Shown here: piece after piece, positions 1 through 8,294 of the stretch
Layout of the letters: each line of letters begins with the position of its first letter
Numbering within the stretch: the stretch's first letter is position 1
Notes under the pieces: generated by a model
Database searches by the model: none
What the model was told of the DNA's origin: nothing
Seen by the model: the letters and a program-made list of their open reading frames with translations, nothing else
Program-made: the position numbers and the translations under genes
NCBI GenBank assembly: GCA_036939755.1
Contig: JALLAZ010002080.1
Coordinates: forward strand, 1 to 10,466
Direction of reading: 5' to 3'
Source of the DNA: Stephanodiscus triporus
Lineage: Eukaryota; Bacillariophyta; Thalassiosirophyceae; Thalassiosirales; Thalassiosiraceae
DNA length: 10,466 bases

Positions 1-85
1 CCAAGAATTACTCCTAGAACTCATAAATGATAAATAACCTTTTCATCGAGCTCAACATAGTTCTTAGGTTTAGCAAGGGGATTCC

Positions 86-732
86 TTGCCGGCGGTAGAC
101 GTTCCAGAGTCTGCACCCCACACCCCCTCCATGGATATGACTGATGCGTTGGTTATCATGATGATGGTGGCTCCCGGTACACATGTATTGGCCCGACCGC
201 CACCGGAACCACCTCCAAGGGAGGTCGATCTAGAACATATGTTAGATGCCCTCCCTGTGGAGGATCATGTGGCATTTACAGCTTGTTACTGGCGGAATGT
301 GGGTTATGAGGACAATGCCATACTCCTGCATCCGCATGAAATGCACGCACCACGTCTTGTTGTTCCCCAGGCTTGGGCATGTCGCATACACCCCTGCCCT
401 CACGTGAGTTGGTGGAATACTGTGTGCCGTTGGACAAAGCTTGGCCGTGCCCAAAAGATTATTTCCCGCAAGGATCGATCATGGATTCTAGTTTGTTGGT
501 TCACCCATAGTCACCGGTGACACCATTCCAATTCCCATATGATATGCCATTCACACAACAGTCTTCATGTGTGGAAGAAGATATATCGACACAGGCGCAC
601 ATGAGCAGTGTCACCCGGGTGGTTGGGTTACCACGGGTTTGTGGACTCCGGGGGGATGAAGGATCATATGTGAAGGTTATGCGGTCAGCAGTCCCTATGG
701 ATGAGATTGATAATCCAGTCATCACTAATGGA
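86..732 (+). pseudogene. Copia Pol N-terminal region, two frames, broken
   Basis: A first frame from 86 carries a proline-rich stretch and then residues like LPVEDHVAFTACYWRNVGYE and ILLHPHE, which I recognise as the N-terminal part of diatom copia polyproteins. Near 400 the similarity moves to another frame (VEYCVPLDKAW..., then GSIMDSSLLVHP). That frame meets a TAG at 508-510 and continues as FQFPYDM..., EEDISTQAHMSSVTRVVG and RGDEGSYV to about 730. This region has no known enzymatic domain; in intact elements it lies between Gag and the protease. The reading frame breaks again near 728-732, just before the DGGAN motif. I am fairly sure of the family and less sure of the exact edges. Confidence 0.6.
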
Positions 733-1360
733 TGGCGGTGCCAACATTTGTATTACTGGGATTTTAGACCTTCTAGTTGACGTGGAATCTATCCCTCCCC
801 TCCCGGTATTGGTTGCTACTACCTCTGAAATGATGTCTCTCGACGATTGTTTCACAAAGAAGGGTTTGATTCCACTTTCCTTTTTGGATGGCTTGGTCTA
901 CTATCAGCCTTGCTATTATTGTAAGAATGTCACAGAAACTATCATTTCACCTTAAGCTACTATTGTGGCCGCTAGTGACACGCTGGTAAATTGGACTCAG
1001 GAGGGCCATCGCGGCAATCCCCCGGGATCCATCTGATTTTCGAGTGATAGTGGGCTCTACTCCATCATGTTGCACCTAGAGAAAAGGGATGGGTTGTATT
1101 GTTGTCCCACGGACGTGTTCACGGTGGATGCCGACCCAGTCACTCCTTCTCTCCCAGTGATTCGTCATCTTGCCACACCGGCGGCAACACAACCGCATCT
1201 CCCATGTCGTTCAAAACGGTATGCCCCTGTCACCAGGGAAAATATGGCCGAATCTGAGGTATGGATGCGGCATCTGGGTTCTCCGGAGGGGCAACAACTG
1301 GACCTTCTTCCTGGAAATGTGATGGGTATTCCCCAGGGGTTTCGTTATCACCCATTTTGA
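701..1360 (+). pseudogene. Copia Pol protease-like and pre-integrase region
   Basis: One frame runs across this whole stretch with only internal stops. It begins at MDGGANICITG, where DGGA sits at the place of the D-S/T-G-A active site of retroelement aspartic proteases. It continues with CFTKKGLIPLSFLDG and YYQPCYYCKNVTETIISP, then a TAA (953-955), a TGA (1034-1036) and another TGA (1358-1360). Between the stops are LEKRDGLYCCPTDVFTVD and SEVWMRHLGSPEGQQLDLLP, which match the pre-integrase segment of diatom copia Pol as I remember it. Both TGA codons stand where the family usually has Arg, fitting CGA-to-TGA mutation. Whether DGGA is a working protease site is unknown. The copy is dead. Confidence 0.7.
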
Positions 1361-2159
1361 TTCATAGATTGGAAGGAGGAGGCGTGCATACAAAAACAGG
1401 CTGCACAGCATTCGGCAGAACGTACAACGGAATGCAAACACTGTTTTTATATGGATTTTGGCTTTATGAGATCATCCACGTCCAACTTCTCGAAACCGAA
1501 CAAAAAGGATGACAGAGTCGTCCTCTCGTACAATGGGCAGTTTTTGTCATATCTGTTAATTACTGATGAGGCATCGCAGTATGTATAAGGACCCACTGTT
1601 GGAATTAATCGACACATTTCTCTCCCGGCTCAGGCATGTCCAAGGAGGTTCTATGTGCACGGATCAAGGAGGCAAACTGGCGCACTCATTTGCACTGTCT
1701 GATTTGGTCATACGCTCACACAAATATGTGCTCGAGCCGATGGGCACCGATAGCCCTTCACAAAATGGATTGGTTGAAGTGTATAATAATAAGCTCGCGG
1801 TGAGGGCGCGTACTCTCCTGTATGGATTAGGTCTCCTGGCAAAGTATTGGTCTTCTGCGCTCCTGCATTCAGTGTATTTGCACAATAGACTGGTTCATGT
1901 ATCCACACGTAAAACTCCGTTTGAAGGCCTCTTTGGGGTGAAGCCGGACCTTGGCCATCTCAAATTATTCGGATCCCATGTTTGTGTAAAATGATCAGGT
2001 AAACGTTGGGCCAAATTGGATTGTCATGATTTTAAAGGGATATTTCTGGCCTACACCGCTATTGATCAAAATATTATATACCTGGATCTGGATAGTGGCA
2101 TCGTGAAGCACAGTCATCATGCGCAATTCAACAAGGCATGGTATCTTCAAGATTCTTGA
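1361..2159 (+). pseudogene. Copia integrase core, disrupted
   Basis: In life this domain would cut and join retrotransposon DNA ends to the host genome. From 1361 the frame reads FIDWKEEACIQKQAAQ and then FYMDFGFMRSST, whose MDFG Asp is the probable first catalytic Asp. YLLITDEASQYV ends at a TAA near 1587. A short deletion there (about eight codons expected) shifts to a second frame: KDPLLELIDTFLSRL, CTDQGGKLAHSF (second Asp), then DSPSQNGLVEVYN (catalytic Glu) and LHNRLVHVSTRKTPFEG. The frame is stopped by TGA at 1992-1994, continues as LDCHDFKGIFLAYTAIDQNI and NKAWYLQDS, and stops again at TGA 2157-2159. Several positions where Arg is expected carry Cys, His, Gln or a stop. This is the best-preserved part of the element. 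Confidence 0.85.
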
Positions 2160-2678
2160 CCCCCCGCGGTGCAACTGTTATATGATTTAGGGGTCACCGA
2201 TGACGGCGCAACGTACACGGCATCGGGAAATATAGACTATGATGCCACGGCCTCTGAGTGTCATCCTCCGGGTACCATCGAGGCAATCAAAGTCCCATGG
2301 CTCCCACGTGCACCTGGCCCTCCCACAACTCAAGAGTGGGCCATACCGGACAGATGCACATTGCTCCCTCTCCCTCTCCGTCACATGCCGGACAACATGC
2401 CACTGCATCGTCCTGTTGAGGCGCGGGTTGCATTTGTTCAAGCTCCAAATCCTCTGAAACGACGCTCATGGGTTCCACGAGCACGGGATATTATGATTAA
2501 ACATGTCTCCTGATCCTTACTTTGACACTTTTGAAGAGAATTAAACCTACAACACGTGAATCCGTCCAAACATGCCACAGCCAGCTTATCTCTGTACAAA
2601 TCAAATGGCCATATCCATCTCGCCTCTATATCCCCGGGTACTAATGCGGTGAAGATTCCAGACTTGCGTACTAGGTAG
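2160..2678 (+). pseudogene. Copia integrase-RT linker and start of RT region
   Basis: The frame continues directly from the integrase: PPAVQLLYDLGVTDD, a low-complexity proline-rich linker, then RARDIM and a TGA at 2511-2513. Shifting one frame from 2503 gives MSPDPYFDTFEE, ending at TAA 2542-2544. Another shift from 2538 gives NPSKHATASLSLYKSNGHIH and AVKIPDLRTR, then TAG at 2676-2678. These blocks match the segment that precedes the reverse transcriptase in diatom copia polyproteins as I recall it. At 2676 recognisable similarity stops, so a deletion breakpoint probably lies close to here. None of the RT catalytic motifs follow. Confidence 0.6.
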
Positions 2679-2908
2679 GAGAGGACTATGATGGATTTTA
2701 GCAAATTCAAACCTCTACCTGCTTACACAAAGTTTTGGTAAGCTTATGGTCTCTTTTGAGGATTTTTCCCAAGTTTTCCCAATGAGGTTTTTGCGGGATT
2801 TTATGTTGTTGATGATTTTTGTCAGAGTATTTTACCAATGGCGGTTTCTGGGTTTATATGTCACGGTGCAATCCAAAGGGGTATCCTAATTGGCTTGAGG
2901 GGAGTATT
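2679..2908 (+). other. AT-rich 3' internal region of the copia remnant
   Basis: No coding similarity is visible. The stretch has T-runs of the kind TTTTTCCCAAGTTTTCCC followed by AATGAGGTTTTTG near 2764-2797. These resemble the T-rich motif found between RNase H and the polypurine tract in many copia elements. The assignment depends on that resemblance and on the purine tract just downstream. No gene is seen here. Confidence 0.35.
2897..2904 (+). other. Candidate polypurine tract (GAGGGGAG)
   Basis: Eight purines in a row, preceded by TT, give TTGAGGGGAG, very like the TTGAGGGGGAG plus-strand priming tract of copia elements. It lies downstream of the Pol remnant on the same strand, and a TG-beginning sequence follows within five bases. 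It could be a chance purine run, since no matching 5' LTR is in the window to confirm it. Confidence 0.4.
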
Positions 2909-3300
2909 TGATGACACTGTTGAGAGGCTTAACGGCTGACTGTGAAGGCCAGATGATGCATCTGTGTGAGTGGCGGTGCTCCTTGAGCACGACCACTGAT
3001 AATCCAACGCTATGTAGGGAAAACCTCATCCCATAATTAATCTATCGATTGTCAAATAATGGATGTTGGTGTGGCTGGTCCTAAGGACACACACGGCATC
3101 TTATCATATCTATCGTCAAGAGAGTGTAATACAGTACTCAAGAGTAGAACGAGATAAATGTGTTGAGGGTATCAATTCACGCAAGACATCACGTCCGACG
3201 AAGTGTTCTAATATCTCATGGTCGCTAAGGTGAAAGCAGACACTAAATTGATTTATTTATTCTTGGTAGGATGCATTGTTAAGGCTCAAGCACAACTAGA
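2909..3300 (+). other. Possible 3' LTR remnant, ends unresolved
   Basis: Starting with TGATGACACTGTTG after the purine tract, this gene-free stretch is where a 3' LTR is expected. I cannot find a second copy in the window, so the right end and even its identity as an LTR are inference. I see no gene in it. Its right edge holds one copy of a 16-bp direct repeat (3249-3264). Confidence 0.25.
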
Positions 3301-3317
3301 ATGATTTATTTATTCTT
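3249..3317. repeat. Pair of 16-bp direct repeats, TGATTTATTTATTCTT
   Basis: The same 16 bases occur at 3249-3264 and 3302-3317, 53 bp apart start to start, separated by 37 bp. They flank the boundary between the possible LTR remnant and the 3' untranslated side of the PA14/FAS1 gene. On the minus strand each copy contains AATAAAT. Confidence 0.9.
3305..3314 (-). promoter_or_regulatory. Candidate poly(A) signal of the PA14/FAS1 gene
   Basis: On the minus strand this reads AATAAATAAA, two overlapping AATAAA hexamers about 100 nt downstream of the TGA stop at 3411-3413. Position and sequence fit a polyadenylation signal. How strictly diatoms need this hexamer is uncertain. Confidence 0.35.
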
Positions 3318-3410
3318 ACATCTGCTTTGCATCACCCCCCCGATTCCCCGATTGCTCTTTATTGTGCGTATCATTGAGATGTTCATCTTTCTCATATCAA
3401 ATTTTCCAGA

Positions 3411-6400
3411 TCATTTGGCTGGGAAGGGATCACCGGGCGGAAGGAGTACACTCTCAATTACATGGACGATGCCATTGTCGAACATATAGTCGGGTTCAAT
3501 GATGTAGGCATCATTGAACGAAATGCCCGCATCTGACACCTCCACTGAGACAGTATCTCCATTGAGAGTGGTAAGATTACCGCTGACAAGAGATGCGGTT
3601 GGATGGGACCCATCAATGATGTGATAATACAGGATGTCTTGAAGTAGTCCGATATTTTCGGGAAGGAGGTACGTTTCCAGGGTTACTCCCGCTGGAAAGG
3701 TGGCGGCAAGAGCGTACCATTGATCATTTTTAACAGCTTCACACACAAAATGATCAAGCATCAACAAACCAGTGAGATAATGATGACACGAAATCTAAAT
3801 AGACATCTTTTTCATACACACCAAGGACTGTGATAGGACCTGGCCCTGACACAAGATCTGCCAGTCCTGCTGCATCCACAAAAGCCATCAACGTTGAGAA
3901 GTATTGATCAGCCTTGCCAGCATCGTATATGGAAACAGTTTGCACAACAGCTGTATCTGGAAGTACACCGGATGCATTTGCATCCACTGGCTGCTCATCA
4001 ACCATGTCAATAGACGCAGAGGTGGTGTTTGCCGCTGGGGTGGGTCTTGTAATCATTGAATATCTGGCAGGAATAACCTCTAGTGACTGGCCGGGATATT
4101 GCCAAGCAATGGCCAAGTGATCTAAGCCCACTTCTTCCTTCATCATAGCCTAGATGGGAGAATACAAGCACGACAAGGACGGAGTGAGTCTCGTTCCGTG
4201 AGAAAATACAACCAGGAATGACTTCTTCTCGACAAGATTCTCATGACGTGCATATGACAGAAATACATGCTCTCACCTCAAAATAATAAGCCTGACCACC
4301 GATGAGTGCAATCGGTTCCGACTGCTGCTCGCGATAATAAAACCAATCATTTCGTGGGGATAAAGAGGATGAATACGGCTGATAACATACAAGGACCATA
4401 TTAGCCGGATCATCATCGGTGCTCAACCAAAACTCTCCACTGTCATCGGAAGAAATCCAGAAACGATAGCTACCTGAAACTGGAGGCGCCAACCATCCCT
4501 TCATGCGAATACCATATTGATCGCCAACAAAAAACTGTGCCTCCAACAAATTTCCTAGACGTTCTGTCCTGTTTGGTGAGGTGGCGAAATTACTTGTTCC
4601 ACTCATCAAGTCAAGGATAGTAAAACCGTCAATGTCCATCCATGTTTCCAAAGTGGCACCACAAGAGAATTGACACCCTCCAAGAGATTCGATGCATTGA
4701 TCTGTAGCACATGGATCACTTGATTTGGAGCAGTTGGCAACAGGGTTTTCGCACGAGTCGGTCAATTCGTTGCATATGTCGTCAGTACACAATAATCCAT
4801 CGGAGCACGTCCGATATCCGAATTGGCACACGCCCACATCGCTGCACGTCTCATCACCTGTATAATATAGAGTTTATAGAAGGTCAAGTTAATGTTCATC
4901 AAAGCAAATGAATGAATTCCAGCATGCACTTCAAACAAAGACAATGTCCAAAATAGTGAAAACGCACCATTGCACCAAATTCCATCGTCGCAGTCAGAAT
5001 TTACCGCACAGTTGGCCGGCCACGTTGTCGGCCTTGTCATTCTCGAGTAACGGGCGGGGACTACCTCCAATGCTTGGCCGGGATACTGCCATGCGATTGC
5101 CAAGTTATCGGTGTCTGATATCTCTTTCATTAGGGCCTTTCGTATATTACGATCGAGAACATAAATGATGACATGATTTTGTAAAACAAGACATGAACGC
5201 GTCTCAAATAAAGAGCGCCAAAAGAATCATACACACTCTCACCTCAAAGTAATAAGCCTGACCAGCCACGAGCGGAATCGGTTCCGATTCCTGCTCCGGA
5301 TACTCCATCCATTGCCTTGGTTCGGTCTTCAATGTCAGGGAACATACGAGGATACCATTTTCGGGTTGATCATTGGTGCTCAACCATAACTCGGCCGTCT
5401 CATCTGCAGCAATCCAGAACACATAATCACCAGTAACTGGAGGCACCAACCATCCCTTGATACGGCTCGCATAATAATCGGCTGTGTTTGTTGGTGCCTC
5501 CAACAAACTCCCGAGTCGTTCTGTCCTAGTGGGGGCAGCAACCAACTTATTCGTGACTCTAAAATCTTCAAGGTAAAAACCTGTGAACGGCACCGACCAC
5601 GTATCCAGGGTGGCACCACATGTGAATTGACACCCGCCAAGGGATTCGATGCATTGATCTGTGGCACACTGATCACCCGACGCGAGACAGTCGGTGGTAG
5701 GGTTTTCACATGATTCTGCCGATTCATTGCAGATATCATCGGTGCAAAACAATCCATCCGAGCACGTTCGTTCAGCGCCAAATTCACACAGCCCCACCTC
5801 GTTGCACGTCTCGTCGCCTGACGAAAACAGGGCAGACAGCGGTATTAAGAAAATCACAGTTCAGGTAAGTGCATGTTTGGTCTTCGAAACAGACAAAACG
5901 TACCATTGCACCAAATCTCATCATCGCAGTCGAGATCGACCGCACACGAAACCGGCTTTTTCGTCCGGGAATATATGGCAGGGATGAACTCCAACTGCCC
6001 AAGGCCTGGATACTGCCACGCGACGGCGAAGTGGTCGTCCTCATCGCCCTCCTTCATCAAAGCCTAAGAGACGGAAGTCAAAGATAATGAATACATGTCG
6101 AAAATGATGGGGGAGAGATATTTATATGAAAGCACTACCATCGAGGAATATCATGCAAAAGTTGTACATGCCCTCAATTCCTCTACTCTCACCTCAAAAT
6201 AATACGACCGGCCAGCAATAAACGATATCCGATTCGAAAAACGCTCGGTCTGATTAAATGCCATTGAATTACTGAGGCCAGCCACGATCGCCTTATTGAT
6301 CGGGTCGTCGTCGGTGCTCAGCCACAGCTCGCTATCCTCCTTGTTCCACCAATAGAAATTGCTCCACACAGAGAGGACGTACTCGTCGGAGGTGATTGGC

Positions 6401-7347
6401 GGGACCAACCAACCCGATATTCGACAGCCGTAATGGTCGGCCAGGTTGACTGGTCCCGATAGCGTGTCTATCAGGCGTTCGGTCCTATTCGGCGACAAGG
6501 CGAAGTTTTCGGTGGCAACGACGAGGTTCATGATGCTCCAACCCACAATGTCCATCCAGATTTCGAGGGTGGCGCCGCATTCTTGTGCGGAATCGTCGGA
6601 CGGGCAGGTTCCGTGGGACCCCCTAATTGGGAGAGTGATATTGTTCGACTCCGTCGCAACCGCCACACCCTCCTCGGGAGGAAGATCGCCGACGTCTCCC
6701 TTGGAGGCGGCGTTGCGCGACGACACCCCGATGGCGGTCCCGAACGCCGCCAGGAGCACCAGCACCGTCCCGAGCAGCACATAAACGTCGCGCTGCTTCC
6801 ACCACGGCAAAATGGGGGTGGCGATGATCACTTCCCCCTCGTCGTCGTTCGCGTCGATGACCAGCGTCGCGTCGTTGACGACGATCGTCGCATCCAGGAC
6901 AACTTCGGCGGTGAGAACGACGGCGCCGTCATTCCCCCATCCGGCTCCCCGCGCCTCCGGGTCGGGGGCGCGTTCGTCGGCTTCGGGGACACCCCTCCCC
7001 CTCCCCATGGCGGCGTCCATCCAGGTGACAAAGGACGGACCATCGTCGCTGCTGTTCAGGGTGGAGAGGGCCTCGCTGACGTCTTCGTCGAAGGCGTGCT
7101 CCGGGATGGGATCGGGCGCGGTGTCGGTCGTTCGCCCCGTGGGGGAGAACTCGGCCTCGGCCTCGGCCTCAGCCCGATCTCGATTGTTTGTGCTCGACGA
7201 CACGACATCCGAGAAGATCAGAATTTCGGCCTCGTCTTCGACCAGCGAGGCCGATGTCAGCGGTGCGGCCTCCGCGGAGAAGGCGAGTGCGTCCTCCTCG
7301 ATGTCAATGATGATCGAATCAAAATCTTTCTCGGGGTTCGACGACAT
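3411..7347 (-). CDS. Type II membrane protein with three PA14 domains and a C-terminal fasciclin (FAS1) domain, 7 exons
   Basis: Spliced model complement(join(3411..3736, 3822..4149, 4277..4857, 4968..5136, 5243..5817, 5904..6063, 6193..7347)): 3294 nt, 1097 aa. All six introns are GT-AG and all phases agree. The ATG at 7347 is the first in frame, with a TAG 15 nt upstream. Residues 1-187 are acidic and low-complexity, followed by KQRD and one membrane segment (about 188-208) with no signal peptide, so type II topology. PA14 domains lie at about 260-420, 508-667 and 756-916 (GWLVPP, LWLST, YYFEALMKE, AWQYPG.LEV.PA.YS). Cys-rich linkers occupy 425-507 and about 673-755. FAS1 spans about 948-1090 (ITVLA, LLPENIGLLQDILYYHIIDG, NGIVHVIESVLLPP). 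N-glycosylation sequons include N236, N287, N365, N469, N782 and N1043. PA14 folds often bind glycans and FAS1 mediates adhesion, so a surface or adhesive role is inferred. Exact function unknown. Confidence 0.85.
3940..4857 (-). repeat. Cys-rich plus PA14 module 3 (exon 5 and start of exon 6)
   Basis: This module encodes residues about 688-916 and then a Ser/Thr/Ala-rich linker. It opens with DETCSDVGVCQFG and CSDGLLCTDDICN, followed by PA14 with NRTERLGNLLEA, GWLAPPVSGSY and EFWLSTDDDP. The phase-0 intron after YYFE (4150-4276, 127 nt) is in the shared position. Unlike modules 1 and 2, it is not followed by the WCNG Cys-rich unit but runs into the FAS1 domain within exon 6. Confidence 0.8.
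4968..5817 (-). repeat. Cys-rich plus PA14 module 2 (exons 3 and 4)
   Basis: This module encodes residues about 440-687. It opens with DETCNEVGLCEFG and a CSDGLFCTDDICN Cys cluster, then PA14 with RTERLGSLLEA, GWLVPPVTGDY and ELWLSTNDQP. The intron after YYFE (5137-5242, 106 nt, phase 0) sits at the same residue as in modules 1 and 3. The module ends in WCNG with a phase-1 donor, as in module 1. It is most like module 3 in the Cys-rich part. Confidence 0.8.
5904..6590 (-). repeat. PA14 module 1 (end of exon 1, intron 1, exon 2)
   Basis: This module encodes residues about 256-439, from ECGATLEIW to WCNG. It is split by a 129-nt phase-0 intron (6064-6192) after YYFE and ends at a phase-1 donor in the Gly codon of WCNG. 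Its upstream Cys-rich part is only a stub (two Cys), as expected for the module joined to the membrane stalk. The domain contains NRTER, GWLVPP and ELWLSTDDDP, shared with the other copies. Confidence 0.8.
7150..7171 (-). repeat. Hexanucleotide microsatellite coding for Ala-Glu repeats
   Basis: CTCGGC is repeated about 3.6 times on the plus strand. On the coding strand it gives alternating Ala-Glu (about residues 59-66) in the acidic cytoplasmic segment of the PA14/FAS1 protein. It may vary in length between alleles. Confidence 0.7.
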
Positions 7348-7853
7348 GACGTTTGGGATTGGCTACCTTAGAGTTTGTATGGAATCGTCACCTCTTAAAG
7401 AATGTCATCGTGGTTTCTTAGAAATAATTGAGCTACGAGATACGACTCGGATTGTATGGTAGCTTCTTTGGTTCCAACCCAGCCTTTCTGACGTTGGACG
7501 GCTGGGAGCTGCTCTTTGAGCCACGTAGATGTTTATTAGTTCATGTCTATTCCTTGTACTTCTCATAGGGTGTCTGTCCATTGCTTTTATCGTATGCAGA
7601 AAAAAGCATGACGACACCTCAAAAGTGACCAAGTCAAAAGTGACATTTTTCGGCAGTAGTCTGCTTGTGAAGTGAGCCTAAAGGTATCTTTAGACTACAA
7701 CTAGCTAGCGGATCAAGGACAGACTAACACCCCCCATCCTTGCGTCCAAGACAAAAAACAAAAACAAACCAGCTGAGGTGGATTCCTTCCACCAACCACT
7801 GTCATATCAAAATCGAGGGCACCACACGGTGAAGTGAACGAAAGATATGATGA
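7348..7853. other. Intergenic region, no gene seen; expected promoter side of the PA14/FAS1 gene
   Basis: I find no convincing coding sequence here. It lies upstream of the minus-strand ATG at 7347 and should hold that gene's 5' UTR and promoter, but no clear core promoter motif can be defended. A short direct repeat TCAAAAGTGAC occurs at 7619-7629 and 7634-7644 (15-bp period). Confidence 0.4.
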
Positions 7854-8294
7854 CCGGCGCTGGATAAGTGTGATATAGCGGTCAGAGAGGAAGATGAGGA
7901 ATATTTCGAGGACTTGGGACAACTGTCTAGCAAAACATTTATGCTGCCAGACAAACACACCCACCAAGCGACCAAGAAGATGCTCCTCTGACAGAACATA
8001 GTCCCAGGACTACACTCAACCCAGATCAGCATCCCAAAACTAGCGGACTCAGATTACATAACAGTTTTTGATAACACCAAGGCTACTATTTATGATGCAA
8101 CCACAACCAACGTCGAAGCAACCAAACCCCCCGTGCTCACAGCACACAGATGCAAGGTCACGAGACTGTGGAAACTACCGCTGGAAAACAACCAACAAAC
8201 CGACATCATCAATGCCATTTTCAATCTACCAAGTACGTGTGACATATGGCAGGTCTCGCACCTCCATTTTGATGGCAAGTCAAATTTGAACTAG
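7854..8294 (+). pseudogene. Fragment of a second retroelement polyprotein (protease to pre-integrase part)
   Basis: One frame is open from 7854 to 8291 except for a TGA at 7989-7991, and ends at TAG 8292-8294. It reads KTFMLPDKHTHQATKKMLL, stop, then NIVPGLHSTQISIPKLADSD, YITVFDNTKATIYDATTT, PPVLTAHRCKVTRLWKLPL and INAIFNLPST. I recognise the pattern (H)IVPGL..S.ISV..L.DA...V.F...V.IY, then G.R....LW..PL and LPST, as the segment after the protease and before integrase in a widespread algal/protist retroelement Pol family. This family differs from the copia family at the left of the window. No protease D-S-G motif or integrase remains, and there is no plausible start codon. Identification is from memory. 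Confidence 0.55.

Larger units (their letters stand above)
86..2910 (+). mobile_element. Decayed Ty1/copia-type retrotransposon remnant (pol without RT/RNase H)
   Basis: The conceptual translation, followed through several frames, gives the copia order: Pol N-terminal region, protease-like motif, integrase, integrase-RT linker and the first part of the RT region. It then jumps to an AT-rich 3' stretch and a purine tract. The integrase block is closest to copia elements I know from diatom genomes, for example DSPSQNGLVEVYNNKLAVR and LKLFGSHVCVK. No RT or RNase H motif (such as the YVDD/QVDD box) is present, so about 1.5 kb is missing. Multiple stops and frame changes make this copy non-autonomous. 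The left end is not seen: gag and the 5' LTR should lie upstream of the window or have been lost. The family is assigned from memory of protein patterns, not from a search. Confidence 0.85.

Noticed and set aside
3754..3821. In-frame continuation of exon 6 giving a short C-terminus (about 22 codons) and an early stop
   Set aside because: It begins at a GTGTGT donor, and splicing to the acceptor at 3738/3737 restores a complete FAS1 domain in frame. The read-through is better explained as intron 6, though intron retention cannot be excluded.
6583..7371. Long open frame on the + strand (262 codons) opposite exon 1 of the PA14/FAS1 gene
   Set aside because: The composition is Arg/Gly/Pro-rich, as expected from antisense reading of GC-rich acidic codons. 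There is no recognisable domain, and the minus-strand frame has a clear membrane segment and PA14 domain.
6812..7462. Second + strand open frame, Ser/Thr/Ala-rich, overlapping exon 1
   Set aside because: It is a shadow of the same GC-rich coding region: low-complexity, no domain, and it runs through the start codon and 5' side of the real gene.
7583..7592. GATAAAAG on the minus strand as a TATA-like box for the PA14/FAS1 gene
   Set aside because: It lies about 240 bp upstream of the ATG with no other supporting element, and diatom promoters often lack a TATA box. Too weak to annotate.
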